Positions 34,635 through 45,073 of a DNA stretch of 64,000 bases are shown in pieces (the stretch's first letter is position 1; every line of letters starts with the position of its first letter). The DNA comes from Didymella arachidicola (lineage: Eukaryota; Ascomycota; Dothideomycetes; Pleosporales; Didymellaceae), in NCBI GenBank assembly GCA_016630955.3, contig CM049997.1:1054001-1118000 (forward strand), in the 5' to 3' direction. The notes beneath the pieces were generated by a model that saw only the letters and a program-made list of their open reading frames with translations, made no database searches and was not told the origin of the DNA. Position numbers and translations under genes: made by a program.

Positions 34635-35668
34635 ATGGCGGGACGACCTTACCTCAGCCTGAAGCGCCTTCGTATCGAGGATGTTCCACTGCATCCCGAA
34701 TTCAAAACCCCCGCGGCTGGAGCTCCGACTGTGACGACATTTCTGGCTGCTGTGTTCAACGAAGCCCTGAAAGAGGACTTCGAGACGGGCTTCACTATCG
34801 AGGGTACCTGGGCACCCAGCGGCAAGAATATCAAGATTGTGGGTCTTGACGGCGGCTCCTCAACTGTACCCGTGTCTGTAGAACAACGTAAAAGGGGCAA
34901 AGGTGATACTACATGGTTTGCAAGACGGTCAAAACATGCGGAGACCGACGTAAGGCACACCGAGCTCGATGCATTGTTGATGAATGATCATAGCTGGTGG
35001 GAGTACCAATATACCCCGGATCTGTATGATGGCAATCTGCTTCTGGAGTGGGATGTCCAAATGTTGGCAGAAGCTGCAGGCAGTCTCAAGCAGGATTTGG
35101 GCATAGCTGATGTGGAGATGCGCAGTAAGCTTTTGGAACTACTGGAGCCACGGACAACTCCCGCTGATTCAAAGTAGTCGTGCAGATGTTCCACGTCTTA
35201 CCAGGCCCTTTGCAAGACCGCGTGTTCCATGCGCTGGCGCTATCTGGCAAGCAAGAGGGACAGTCGATCAACATGCAACTCCCTATCGACTACTCATCTT
35301 TCGTTACAATTGAGACAATCCGTGCGAGGAGCCGCCTGGAGCCACAAGGCAATGCCTTCCGCTACAATACGGAAAAGAATCGCCACGAGAACAGAGAGCC
35401 TACGCCCACTAAGATGCAGCAGGACAGGAGTGGCAAGAAGGTCACTGAGGGTATCTATGCGTCCCTGGAACGCATTCGCATTATCACAGACACAGAGCCG
35501 CAGCACACGCAGTGGGACATGATGACACTCAGCAACGCTGGAGGAATCATTTCCTCGGTCCCAGTGGCGATGCAAAAGGGCCAGCTGCTGGAGGCCGTGA
35601 GCAAGGATGTCCAATTTGTACTTCAGGAGGTTGGCAAGCAGAGAGAGGGTGGAAAGGTGACAGCATAG
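34635..35668 (+). CDS. DUF3074-domain protein (START-like fold family), unknown function
   Basis: Exons 34635-35124 and 35178-35668, joined by a 53-nt intron (gtaagc...aagtag), give 326 residues. Family landmarks in order are WFARRSKH, LLMNDHSWWEYQYTPD, then after the intron MFHVLPGPLQDRVF, LPIDYSS, GIYASLERI and WDMMTLSNAGG. DUF3074 is found mainly in fungi and is predicted to have a lipid-binding START-like fold; no biochemical role is known to me. The splice acceptor TAG coincides with the stop codon of the unspliced first frame, so retention of the intron would give a 180-residue truncated product. Confidence 0.85.
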
Positions 35669-35963
35669 GTGGAGCCTAGCGCGGGGAAGGGACCAGGCAG
35701 CGGAACACATCCCGCAGACTGCAGATGCGCGTGGCTCCAGGCCAAACCAAACCACATCAGGGCGTTCGCTGTCAAGCTTCAGCCCTCAGCCTCGTCGCGC
35801 GTGTGGATGCGCCCCTCTTCCAGTAACTACACTCCAAATATAGCAGATGCCTATTACCCCACAATTTCGCTGTGCTCTGTTGATTCCTGTCCCTTGCTGC
35901 ATCTTTCTTTGCGATCTTGCGCGGCAGGCGCTTTCCCTCTAATACTACATCAACGCATACAGC

Positions 35964-38900
35964 ATGCAGAACTACGGCCAACATGCCTATGACAGGCCTA
36001 GCAGCACGTCGAGCTTTGCAGGGCAGCAGCCACCTCCAGTACCGCCATATCAGCAACAACAACAACAACAATGGGGTCAGCAGCCCCCGCACCAGCAGCA
36101 ACCATCAGCTCCTGGCTACAATCCCGGCACGTACGGTGCGATGCCTAGCGCTCACGGTCAGGGCATTCAGGTACAACATAAAGGCCACAGGCTTCACGTA
36201 TATTGTGCTGATAGCGGACATAGCATCCCCTAAGTAGTCAGCCAGCCGACCCCTACGCTCAGCAACCGCAAAGCGATATTCCACCTCCACCTCCACCCAA
36301 GCCGTATGGCTTCGCAGCCGGGGCGCAGGCACAGACCGAGCATAGTACCCAGTATGTGCAGAATACACAGAGCGCTCAGAACTGGCAGCAGCCACAGCAG
36401 GGATATGCAGGCTTCACTGGGCAAGCACAGCAGGGTGGCTACCCCGTCTACAATAATGCTGCACCCGCACCACCTTCTGCTCCAGCTGGCTCCTATTTCC
36501 CTTCATCACAGGGTGGACAGCCAGGGTTGATGTATGGCGTAGACCAGGTTGGGCTCTCAGCGTCTCCAGTACATCAACGGCCTGGCAGCACCGTTATGAG
36601 TCCGAACGAGCAAGCTCCTGCATACATACCACCATCGCTGTCAGGACAAGGCGTACAAGCCTATGTGCCCTCGAATACAAACCCAATGCCCGGAGTGTAT
36701 GTGCCTCCTCCACCTGACGTGCCAGCGTGGCAGCAAGCCCAGCATGCACCTCTGCAAGGAGGGAACAAGAGGTTCACCTACACCAAGCCGAGCGTCGATC
36801 CTAGTTTCTATGCGCAGGGCTACCAGAGCGCACAACCAGCACAACAACAGCCTCCTCCATTGCCGCCTCGATTTGATCCGAATGGTGTGTCTCAGCAGCA
36901 GACGTCGCAACCATATGGACAGCAGCCTCCACAATACCCTCAAACCCATCCACAGCAGCCTCCGCAGCCACCTCCAGTACACAACCAGATCTCACAGCAG
37001 CAACAACAGCCCCTACCTCCAGCCCATTTTGGGCAGCTTGGACAGCCCGTGCAACTGCTTCAGCAACAATATGGCCAACCTCCTTCCGTATCTCAGTTAT
37101 ACATGCAGCAGCAAGCACAGCACCAGTTCCAAAGTCCAGCGCAGTCACAGACACAGTGGCAAGCGCCGCCGCCTGCACAAAACGATTACACTCAACAAGG
37201 ACATCAAGAAACATCCCCTTCAGCATATGGCTATCAGCAGTCACAACTGGATCAGCAATATTCGCATCAGTCACAGCAACAATGGCAGTCACAACAGCAG
37301 CCACAGCAGCTACCGCAATCTGCTGCTGGGCATCAGTACCAACCTGTCCTGGAACAAGGCATCCAGGCGCCGAAACCGCTTGATCGCACGGACACCACTC
37401 CGCCAGAATTTGTATATCAATCCAATCAGCAGGAGCATTACGTCTCTCCTGTGGTCAGCCAGCACCCGTCCAGCTTTGCACCGGGCCATTCAGTATCTGC
37501 ACGGACTGATTCAGTAAGTTCTATTGCTTTGGCCAATTTACATTCGCAGCGTGTAGCGAAACAAACAGCTTCGCCAAAGCCGCCCTCGTTGAAGCATCCT
37601 ACACCTCCGCCTCCTCGCGATGATGCGTCTAGATTCAGCGCTCTCGGTACGGGTGGTCCGTCGGATTGGGAGACATTTGGCACGGGCGATGAGATCGATG
37701 ACGAGGCCATATTTGCCAGAAAACCTAGGCCTGTACAACTGGACAGCACAGAAATCCCTGTCCCTCGTCAGCCATCTCCTCCATCCACGCAAGATTGGCC
37801 GAGCCCTGCTAGCACTGTACCCATCAACCACAGTGGCCGTCGTGATACATACCAACCAACACCGCCAACCGCTACAGTCAGTCCTGTGCACATTCACCCA
37901 ACAGCTTCACCCAAGACACCACAGCAGCAGTCTGTTGCAAATCACGCCCTTGAGGCGCCTCAGCAAGTTTCACCTCAACAACTTCAAAAGTACGAGGCGC
38001 CACAGGATGCTCAGCACGGATTCGTGATGGGCGAAGTGCTATGGGGTGAACCCGACTCGCCGAGACAACTAGACGGTGCCTCGCACAAATCGCAAATTGA
38101 AGATGCTGGTGTCAGTACAGGTCGGCAAGGCGTGCAGGTGCCTGCACCGATACAGGTACCTGTCACCAACGCCCTGGCGCCGTCTATGGAAACCCCGAAA
38201 CAGAAACGGCCTGGTCCCTCGCGTTTCTTCTCGGATGTTGGCACAACTTGGGGTCTCTCGCCGAAAGATAAAGAGCAACAGAGCGGTCCTTGGGGCTCAG
38301 AGGATGACAGTGGTCTCCCAGCAAAGCTACAGGCCAAGGACGCAGAGCTGTGGCGCCTTCGCAGGGAGACCAAGGATGAGATGCAGAGGGTTCAAGCGGA
38401 GATCGAAGCTAGTAAGGCCGAATTCTTGGCCGAGATTGATCGTCTGAAGGCTGATAAGGGGGCAGCTGAAACGCTTGCAGACCAGCAGAGTGCGCAGCTA
38501 GACCAGCAGGTTGAGGCTATGAAAGCAGCTGCCGAGAGGGCAAAGATTGACGCTGATGCCTTGAAGAGGGAGAACGATCTGACAATTGAGAGGATCAAAG
38601 AAGACATCGAAGGCAAGGAGGACAGTATCAAAGAGAAAGACGATACGATATTAAGTCTGCGCAAACAGCTTGACGATCTTCAACAACAGCTTGGCGTCGC
38701 CCACGAGCAGCTTCAAGAAGCTCAGACACAGCACGGCAACGCTCAGAGGCAGCTGGAGGAGGAAAGAACAAAGGCAGCGCCGGAACCTCCCAGACCTGCC
38801 GCTTCAGATCTTATTCCAGACTTGGATCCCTGGTATGCTGGCTCTCTTGAACGATACGTGGACATGCTTCGCGGTGAGGCGAATGAGCCACATGTTGAGA

Positions 38901-40726
38901 ATAAGATCAAAACTTTCAAGGCGTTCCTGAAGGCCGAGTCCAGTATTAGAGGCATTGAGTACTACGATGCTCCAGTACCGATACCGGCAGTGGATCATTC
39001 AAAAACGACTCAGTCCCGTGACGAGAAGCGCGAATTGAGCATTGCCGTCCCGCATGGAGCGCCGGATGAGGATGACTATGAGTACAGCCCTGGTGGTCGG
39101 CCGCTTCTCAGGCGTCCAACGGCACCTGTTGAGGCGAGCACCGCAGGACATGCGCCAGGCGTCACATCGTCGCAATCGACTGCCATCCTGACTCCAGCAA
39201 GCTCGGTCCACGACGACTCAACGCCTATACAGTCCCCTCCAGAGGAGCAGGTGCAGTCTCAATACAAAGCCTATGTACCTCCTATCATGTCGACGAGCAG
39301 TCCGTCCCCTCTCGCACAGCGACAGGCAGGCCTCCCGAATATCACGTCTCCGATCGGAGCGGGGCAGACCCGTGACGAGATCTTTTTTGGTAGCCAGGGA
39401 TCAAGCGGACCTGGAGTAGGTCACAAGTCGACTTCAAGTGACGACACGGGCGGTGTACCCGTTGTGGCTCCGCTAAACCTTGCAGCGAGTCGTCCTGTCT
39501 CCATAGGGCCTCCACCCAAGGGCAATGCGCTAGATACCCTCGAGAGCCTGCTGCCAGTACGATTGAGCCCGGACCAGTTCAGACCGCCGACGCCAAGTTC
39601 AGATCTTGAGGATCTTCGTAAGGAAGCCGCGGCCGTCAAATTCAGCGCGATAAACATTGAAGAGGTCACGAAAACATGGGAGAAGTCAGCATCTCTGACT
39701 CGCAGGAAGAACGATGATGCACGGCGGAGGCGTCACGAGGAGACTGAAGAACACAACGACGATCTTTTCAACTCTGACGAGATTTCGTATGCCGAGCTGA
39801 AGGACCTTGAGGCTGAACAAAAGGCCCAAGAAAACAAGCTAAAGATACAAGAAGCTCAAGATGAGGTCAAGAGCTATGTCGAGACGGTCTTTGACAAAGT
39901 GTATAACGCTGTGCAGGTCGACATTGCCAAGCTCAACGATTTATGCATAGTGGCAGAAACTCTCCTCCAAACGTCGGTTTCCGGGGTCAAGAGCCTAGGC
40001 CGCGGTACTGCGCCGAGTACCAAAGCCTGCCTGGAGGTGCTCATCGAACTCCACGAGCAGGCCGAGCAGAGCCACGAGCAGATTGTACAGGCCATTGCCG
40101 AACGCGACAAGCGCTACAAGAAGACGGAAGTGCAGCCCGCATACAACGCTGGCGACAAAGCCAAGCTGAAGACGATGGAGAGGCATTTCGAACAGGCTGA
40201 GAAGCAAGCGCTGTGTCGTGCGAAGAACGAAAAGGCGGAACGCCTAGGCGAGCTGGTCAAGAGCGCCGAGGACGCCGTTGTGGGCGCGGCGAGCGTGGAG
40301 CAAAACGAGCGCAGCCGCATCGTGGCTGCGGTGCGGGACCTGCCCGACGGCGACCACGCTGATATCTTGAAACGAACGAGCGAGACGCTGGATTTTTTGC
40401 GCGAATCATCAAAGTCGATGCTCGCCTTGTTCAACCGTCTCGAGATTCTCCTCAATACCACCGAGGTCGATGCGGACGTTGCGCAAGCGCTTGTCGACAA
40501 CGCGCCGGAGTCGAAGATTAGCGAGTTAGAGTCGGAGAGGATCGCGAGGGAGGCGCAGATGAAGGGAGAGCTTGCGAGACGGATCGGCGTGCTGGATCAG
40601 GATCGGGACGAGGCGGAGCAGTTGATTAGGGAGAAGGGAGGGGGAGGGGAGGGTAGCGGTGAGGAGGAGAAGGAGAGGAGGTTGAGGGTTGCACTGGAAG
40701 AGGCGAAGAAGCGGAATGGGCAGTAG
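35964..40726 (+). CDS. large Gln/Pro-rich protein with central coiled coil, unknown function
   Basis: Exons 35964-36170 and 36242-40726, joined by a 71-nt intron (gtacaa...tagtcag), encode about 1563 residues. The first 480 residues are Gln/Pro/Tyr-rich with runs of Gln and no predicted fold. A strong heptad-rich coiled coil occupies roughly residues 730-880 (LQAKDAELWRLRRETKDEMQ onward, many Lys/Glu/Gln). A globular-looking C-terminal part (about 1150-1563) is helical and charged, with VEEVTKTWEK-like and ETVFDKVYNAVQVDIAKLND segments. I do not recognise the family. Gln-rich tail plus coiled coil is common in endocytic or RNA-granule scaffolds, but that is only analogy. The last 68 bases of this gene, through its stop codon, are duplicated beyond the adjacent transposon. 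Confidence 0.82.
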
Positions 40727-40732
40727 GGTGTT
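40665..40732 (+). repeat. 68-bp direct repeat, copy A (3' end of the Gln/Pro-rich gene)
   Basis: This copy includes the last codons and stop of the preceding gene. It aligns without gaps to 42232-42299 at 61 of 68 positions. All seven differences are transitions. Confidence 0.9.
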
Positions 40733-42231
40733 AAGCATAAATTTTAATTTTACAGTTGCTTCGCTTCAACCATAGAGGTTGGTGAGCTGTCTACATGCCT
40801 CTAAATCCTCTTCTTCACAAGCGTTGACTGCGACCCAAATTCCAGGGTATTGCTTGGGGTTTGCGACTGCCAGAGCGGGCTGTTTTGGGGAAGTGGTGGC
40901 GATGGGGTGCGCAGCTTCACATTCAGAGCCGATATGACGCGATCTGGGGCAAACGGAGCCAATCCGGCCCCTCGGAACCCTCCTTGAATGTTGCTAGAGG
41001 AAATAGCTTTGTTATAAGCCGCTGTAAAGCATAGGAGGAACTCCTGCTTTGTGATGTGGTTGATCTGGTTGCGCATAAGCTGATTGACCTCGTCCCTATA
41101 CGCCTTCTTTAGAGGGCCAAAACAAGCCACATCAAGTGGCTGCAGGAAGTGCGATGAGTGTGGAGGCATGCATAGACCTATAATATTGTGATCCTTGCAG
41201 TATTCCTTGAATTCCTTAGAGTTGTGGCTCTCGTGGCCGTCGATAACCAGCAGTCGGTGGGTACCACCAGTACGCGTCTTTGTATGCCTGTCAAAGTGCT
41301 TCAACCAGTCAAAACCAAGCTTATTGGTAGTCCAGCCGTTCTCAGAGACAGCAACAGTCCAATCCTGGGGCAGGTCATCGTCTTTGTACCAGTTGGACTG
41401 GTGGCGGCGGGCTTTGAAGATGATGTAGGGCGGAATGGCCCACCCTGTGGCATTGATGCCCTCAATGACTGTTGCCCACTCCCGGTTGCCTGGCTGGACC
41501 TGCTTTGCTCGTCCTGGCTTCTCAGCATCTGTGACAACGACTCCAGTAGATATCTGGCCCATCATGAAGCCTGTCTCGTCAAAGTTGTACGTGTCGTCGT
41601 CCTGGATGCCATACTTGGCTTTGGTATTGGCTACAAGGCCAAACCAGCCCTGGATTACCTCAGGATCCTCACAGAGGGCTCGTTTGTAGTCGTACTTGCA
41701 ATTGAACACCACTTTGAGCTCCTCCTGACGCGAAACGAACGTGCTGGCCCAGTTTGAGCCAACAGGGGCCAAACCGCGCTCTTTCCGCAGAGAATTGGCG
41801 ATATCGGTCACATCTGCAAGGCGGGGAGGCCGTCCTTGCTTGGACAGCTCAAGTATATGCGTAACAATCACCTGCTCCTCAGTATTGGTCAGATTCCGTG
41901 AGTTGGCCATGGTATCAACGCGTGAAGGTCGTCCGGCGCGTCGTTTGCGTACAATGGTTTCAGAGACTCTGTAGATAGCTGCAGCGCGTCGAACAGAGAG
42001 ATTGGGGTCTTGTTTAAGAGCTTGGATTGCAAGCTGTACCTGAGCTTCTTTTAACGCGTCTTTCTGTTGTTTTCGTGGAGGCATTAGTAGAGGTTGGTGT
42101 TTTGGTAGGGTCTTGGCAAAAGTGTTCCGCTCGCATGTGATGTACGTTATACTTTAATAAGTCTTGCTGCTTGTATCCCAAGTATTTTAGTACATTTAGA
42201 AAAGGACAGGTTATAGGGCCTAGTAGTAAGT
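40733..42231 (-). mobile_element. truncated pogo/Fot1-type Tc1-mariner transposon
   Basis: The interval between the two 68-bp repeats holds a transposase gene on minus and about 140 bp upstream of it. Inverted terminal repeats and a clear TA duplication are not visible. The end next to the Gln/Pro-rich gene cuts the transposase homology short, so the element is truncated there. Exact element borders are uncertain. Confidence 0.75.
40801..42084 (-). CDS. pogo/Fot1-type DDE transposase, C-terminally truncated
   Basis: 427 residues in one exon. The N-terminal psq-type helix-turn-helix (LSVRRAAAIYRVSETIVRKR) is followed by a CENP-B-type DNA-binding region (RLADVTDIANSLRKERG). The catalytic core shows YNFDETGFMMG, LLVIDGHESH and FLQPLDVACFGPLKKAYRDE, so all three acidic residues of the DDD/DDE set are present. 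Fungal relatives usually run past 500 residues. Here the frame stops at KKRI followed by TAG where relatives have a glutamine codon, and related sequence (RHVDSSPTSMVEA) continues in frame for about 15 codons before homology ends. CAG to TAG is a C-to-T change at CpA. Activity is doubtful, although the core is intact. Confidence 0.88.
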   Translation of the reverse strand: MPPRKQQKDALKEAQVQLAIQALKQDPNLSVRRAAAIYRVSETIVRKRRAGRPSRVDTMANSRNLTNTEEQVIVTHILELSKQGRPPRLADVTDIANSLRKERGLAPVGSNWASTFVSRQEELKVVFNCKYDYKRALCEDPEVIQGWFGLVANTKAKYGIQDDDTYNFDETGFMMGQISTGVVVTDAEKPGRAKQVQPGNREWATVIEGINATGWAIPPYIIFKARRHQSNWYKDDDLPQDWTVAVSENGWTTNKLGFDWLKHFDRHTKTRTGGTHRLLVIDGHESHNSKEFKEYCKDHNIIGLCMPPHSSHFLQPLDVACFGPLKKAYRDEVNQLMRNQINHITKQEFLLCFTAAYNKAISSSNIQGGFRGAGLAPFAPDRVISALNVKLRTPSPPLPQNSPLWQSQTPSNTLEFGSQSTLVKKRI

Positions 42232-42299
42232 AGGAGAAGGAGAGGAGGTTAAGGGTTGCGCTAGAAGAGGCAAAGAAGTAGAATAGGCAGTAGGGTGTT
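42232..42299 (+). repeat. 68-bp direct repeat, copy B
   Basis: Second copy of the end of the Gln/Pro-rich gene, beyond the transposon. Six of the seven differences from copy A are G-to-A or C-to-T in this copy. Three of the G-to-A changes are at TpG. The copy carries an extra in-frame TAG (gaagtagaat) and is not part of any gene. Confidence 0.88.
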
Positions 42300-42616
42300 G
42301 TGACATCATTCCCTGAGACGTTGTTCGTTGGACGTGTACTTTACACGGCTGCTATTGCACGGCATTGAGTTTGACCAGACATGATGACGTAATCTTGTAA
42401 GAATCTGCGCATGGGACAGCCATTCTTCACCCTCTGACAGATGGTGCTTGCTACTCGTATCCTGAGCATTGCGCATCATGTGCTGTGAAGCTGCTGTCAT
42501 GTGGGATGGACACGGCACAGGGGATGCAGACAGGAAGAAGCAACTGAATGTCATTCATTGCCTTGGGAATATACACAGCGGACAAAGGCAGGCGACAGCT
42601 TGATTCTGAAGCAACA

Positions 42617-44284
42617 TTAGCGCTTGACCCCATTCATCTGGCCATTGGGCTGTTTGTGGCTCGCCGTCTTGCCAACCCCATTCCCACTCCCATTCCCGTT
42701 GCCATTCACGGCGGTCTGGGGCGGCAGGGGCGGGGGCACGGGGCCAAAAGGGCGACGCTCGGGCGGGGGTTCGACAGCATCCTCTTCGGTATCGTCGTCG
42801 TACTCTGCGCTCCCTTCGTCTTCTTCTTCTTCTTCGTCGTCGTCGTCGTCTTCGTAGTCGTACTCGCTCTCGGTGACTTCTTCGTCTTCTTCGAGCTCCG
42901 CCATGGGCACCTGGCCGCGGCCCTGGGCCTGCATGCCGCGACACAGGGTCTCGAGGCGGGCGATTTTCTTGCGCTGGTCGTCTGCTTCTTTGGTCTTGCG
43001 GGCGAGCTCCTCCTGCATGCGTTGGCGCTCCTCGACCATCTCGCCAATGTTGCGGTTGGTGATCTCCTTGTGGCGCTGCAGGTTCTGGTTTTCTTTCTCG
43101 AGGCGCTTGGTCTTTTTGGACATTTCCTCCATTTCCTTGCGGAAGGTGAGGAACAGGTCGTTTGAGTTGTTGAGGGTTTCTTCGACCTGCATCTGGTCAG
43201 TATTAACCAAGATGCTACCGAACACAAGGGGAAGGGGGTGGGAGACTGACCTGCTTGAACTTTTCGACGTAGATGTTGAGCTGGGTGCGCAGCTCTGTTT
43301 CTGTCTGCGAAAAGGTGGATACTTGGCGGGTGAGCTGGTGGGATTTGGAGGACTCTGCCTCCTGCTGTTTGCGCTGCTGCTCCAAGCGGGCCATTTGGTA
43401 TTGTATCTCGAGCTCTTTTGTGCGGAGCAGCGAGTGGAACTGCAGTTCGCGCAGCTCGTATTGGTCGATGAAGGACTTGAACTTGAGTCGAAATCTGCGT
43501 CGTCAGCGGTGGAAGCAAGCACAGGTACGAGACAACGCACACTTGGTCGAGTTCAATGTCGCGGTCGTCCTGTGGTTCAGGCCCCTCGGCGACTCTTATG
43601 CAGTCGTCGACCTCGGCGATCAGGGTCTCGAGGCGGGTGTGCAGTTCGTGTCGGGCCGTGGACTCGCTGTTCTCGAGCTTGTGCAGTTCGTCCTTGAGCT
43701 TCTTGTTCTCCTTGGCAAAGTCGCGGGACAGCTTGTCGAGCTTGTCCTTCATGGTGGTGACCTTTGTCAGCTCGGAGCGCTGGGCGTCCTTTTCCTTCTG
43801 GAGCTGGTCGCCGCGCTTTTTGGCCTTTGCGTGCTCTCGCTCCATGCGCTTCATGTCGGAGAGGAGCTCGTTGTACTTTTTCTGGAGCAGCTGCAGCTGG
43901 CTGTGGGCGCCGTCCATGTTGCTGAGGAGGGATTGGATCTCGCGGTTGGCCTTTTTGACCTCGCGCTCTGTGAGGGTCAGTCTAGGGCTGGGTTACTATT
44001 GGGCGAGAAGAGGACGCACCGATTTCCAGCTCCTGCTCCTTGTCGCCGGCGGCATCGAGCTCGAGCTGGGCAATCTTGGCCTGGATCTGCTTCTGCTGCT
44101 CCGAGGGGTCGGCGGCCTTTTTGGCCTTGGCCTTCTTGACGGGCGCGGGGACGGGCGCGGGCGCGGGCGCGTGGGCGTGGTGGGCCGGGGCCATGGCGGG
44201 GGACGGCGAGGCAGAGGCGCTGCGGGTGGAGGGGTGGGGGTGGGACGAGGTCGAGGGCTGGCGCTGGTGGGCGACGGTGGCCAT
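42617..44284 (-). CDS. taxilin-family coiled-coil protein
   Basis: Four exons (44284-44020, 43967-43541, 43494-43251, 43186-42617) give 501 residues. Introns are 52, 46 and 64 nt with gtgcgt, gtgcgt and gtcagt donors. The start is Ala/Pro/His-rich and low-complexity; the middle is one long coiled coil with taxilin landmarks such as LQKKYNELLSDMKR, FKSFIDQYELRELQFHSLLR, QLNIYVEKFKQVEETLNNSN and DLFLTFRKEMEEMSKKTKRL. An acidic Asp/Glu run and a Pro/Asn/Gly-rich tail follow. Animal taxilins bind syntaxins and the nascent-chain complex; a trafficking role in fungi is inferred. The exon 2/3 junction lies inside the conserved VFRLKFKSF segment, which fixes the splice sites. Confidence 0.9.
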
Positions 44285-44298
44285 GGACGGAGGATGCG

Positions 44299-44346
44299 GT
44301 GCGGCGTGCGGTGCGGCGTGCGGTGCGGCGTGCGGTGCGGCGTGCG
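44299..44346. repeat. 12-bp minisatellite, four perfect copies
   Basis: The unit gtgcggcgtgcg is repeated four times in tandem and continues in degenerate form to about 44380. It begins 15 bp upstream of the taxilin ATG, within the shared promoter or leader with CYM1. Confidence 0.9.
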
Positions 44347-44670
44347 GTGCTGGGTGCCGTGCTGCGTGCTGCGTGCTGGGGTGCGGCCGTCGACTGCTGC
44401 GGCCAGCCTCGCGACTCTGCGGCGGCGTGTTGCAGCGACGGGCTCGCAGTGAGGGGCTCGCAGTGACGACGCTCTACGGCACTCGCAGGCGCATTCGGGC
44501 GCGGTCACACGATGCGCGCAGGGAGGACTCGGCGGCGACGTCTCGGGCCGGGCGTGGTCGTGGCGGCTGTGATGATGGCGGCCAGCGGGCGGCTGGGGGC
44601 AATGCGGTTGTCTCGACGGCGGGCAGCGGCGGGCTGGGTGGCGGGCGGGCAGGGCGGCGGCGTGGTCGCT

Positions 44671-44698
44671 GCGTTCTGCGTTCTGCGTTCTGCGTTCT
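44671..44698. repeat. 7-bp tandem repeat, four copies
   Basis: The unit gcgttct is repeated four times in tandem, in the same divergent promoter region between taxilin and CYM1. Confidence 0.88.
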
Positions 44699-45073
44699 GC
44701 GGCCTGCGATCGCGTTCGTGGTGGAGGGGGCCGAGGGCTTCGCTCGCCGTGCAAAGTCGGTAGTGGCCGGGCCAGCTGCGAGCCTTCAGCAGCACCAGCG
44801 ACTGACGGCACCCGCGCGCGAGGATCGAGGAGCCAGCTGCAGACGACGCCCGTCTCTCTCTGCCACGGCATGTCCTGCTGCGCCCGGTCTGCGCGTACAC
44901 TGCACAGCGTCCGCTGCGACTCGGGCTTAGTCATGCCACAGCACTGTTGCAGCACGGCCATGGCCAGCCTGGTCCAGCCAATCGGCGACGGGTGTGAGGC
45001 GAACGGGCAGCGTCATGCAGCGCTGGCCAGTCTGTGACAGTTCCCACGCGACTCTCTCCCACCCGACCGCGAC

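Noticed and set aside
36801..37304. 167-codon minus frame with Ala/Val-rich, membrane-like sequence
   Set aside because: Complement of CAG/CAA-rich codons in the Gln-rich gene gives Leu/Val/Ala runs automatically.
43556..44930. Several long plus-strand frames opposite taxilin and its promoter
   Set aside because: Shadows of coiled-coil coding sequence and of GC-rich minisatellites; composed of repetitive Gly/Arg/Leu without a fold.
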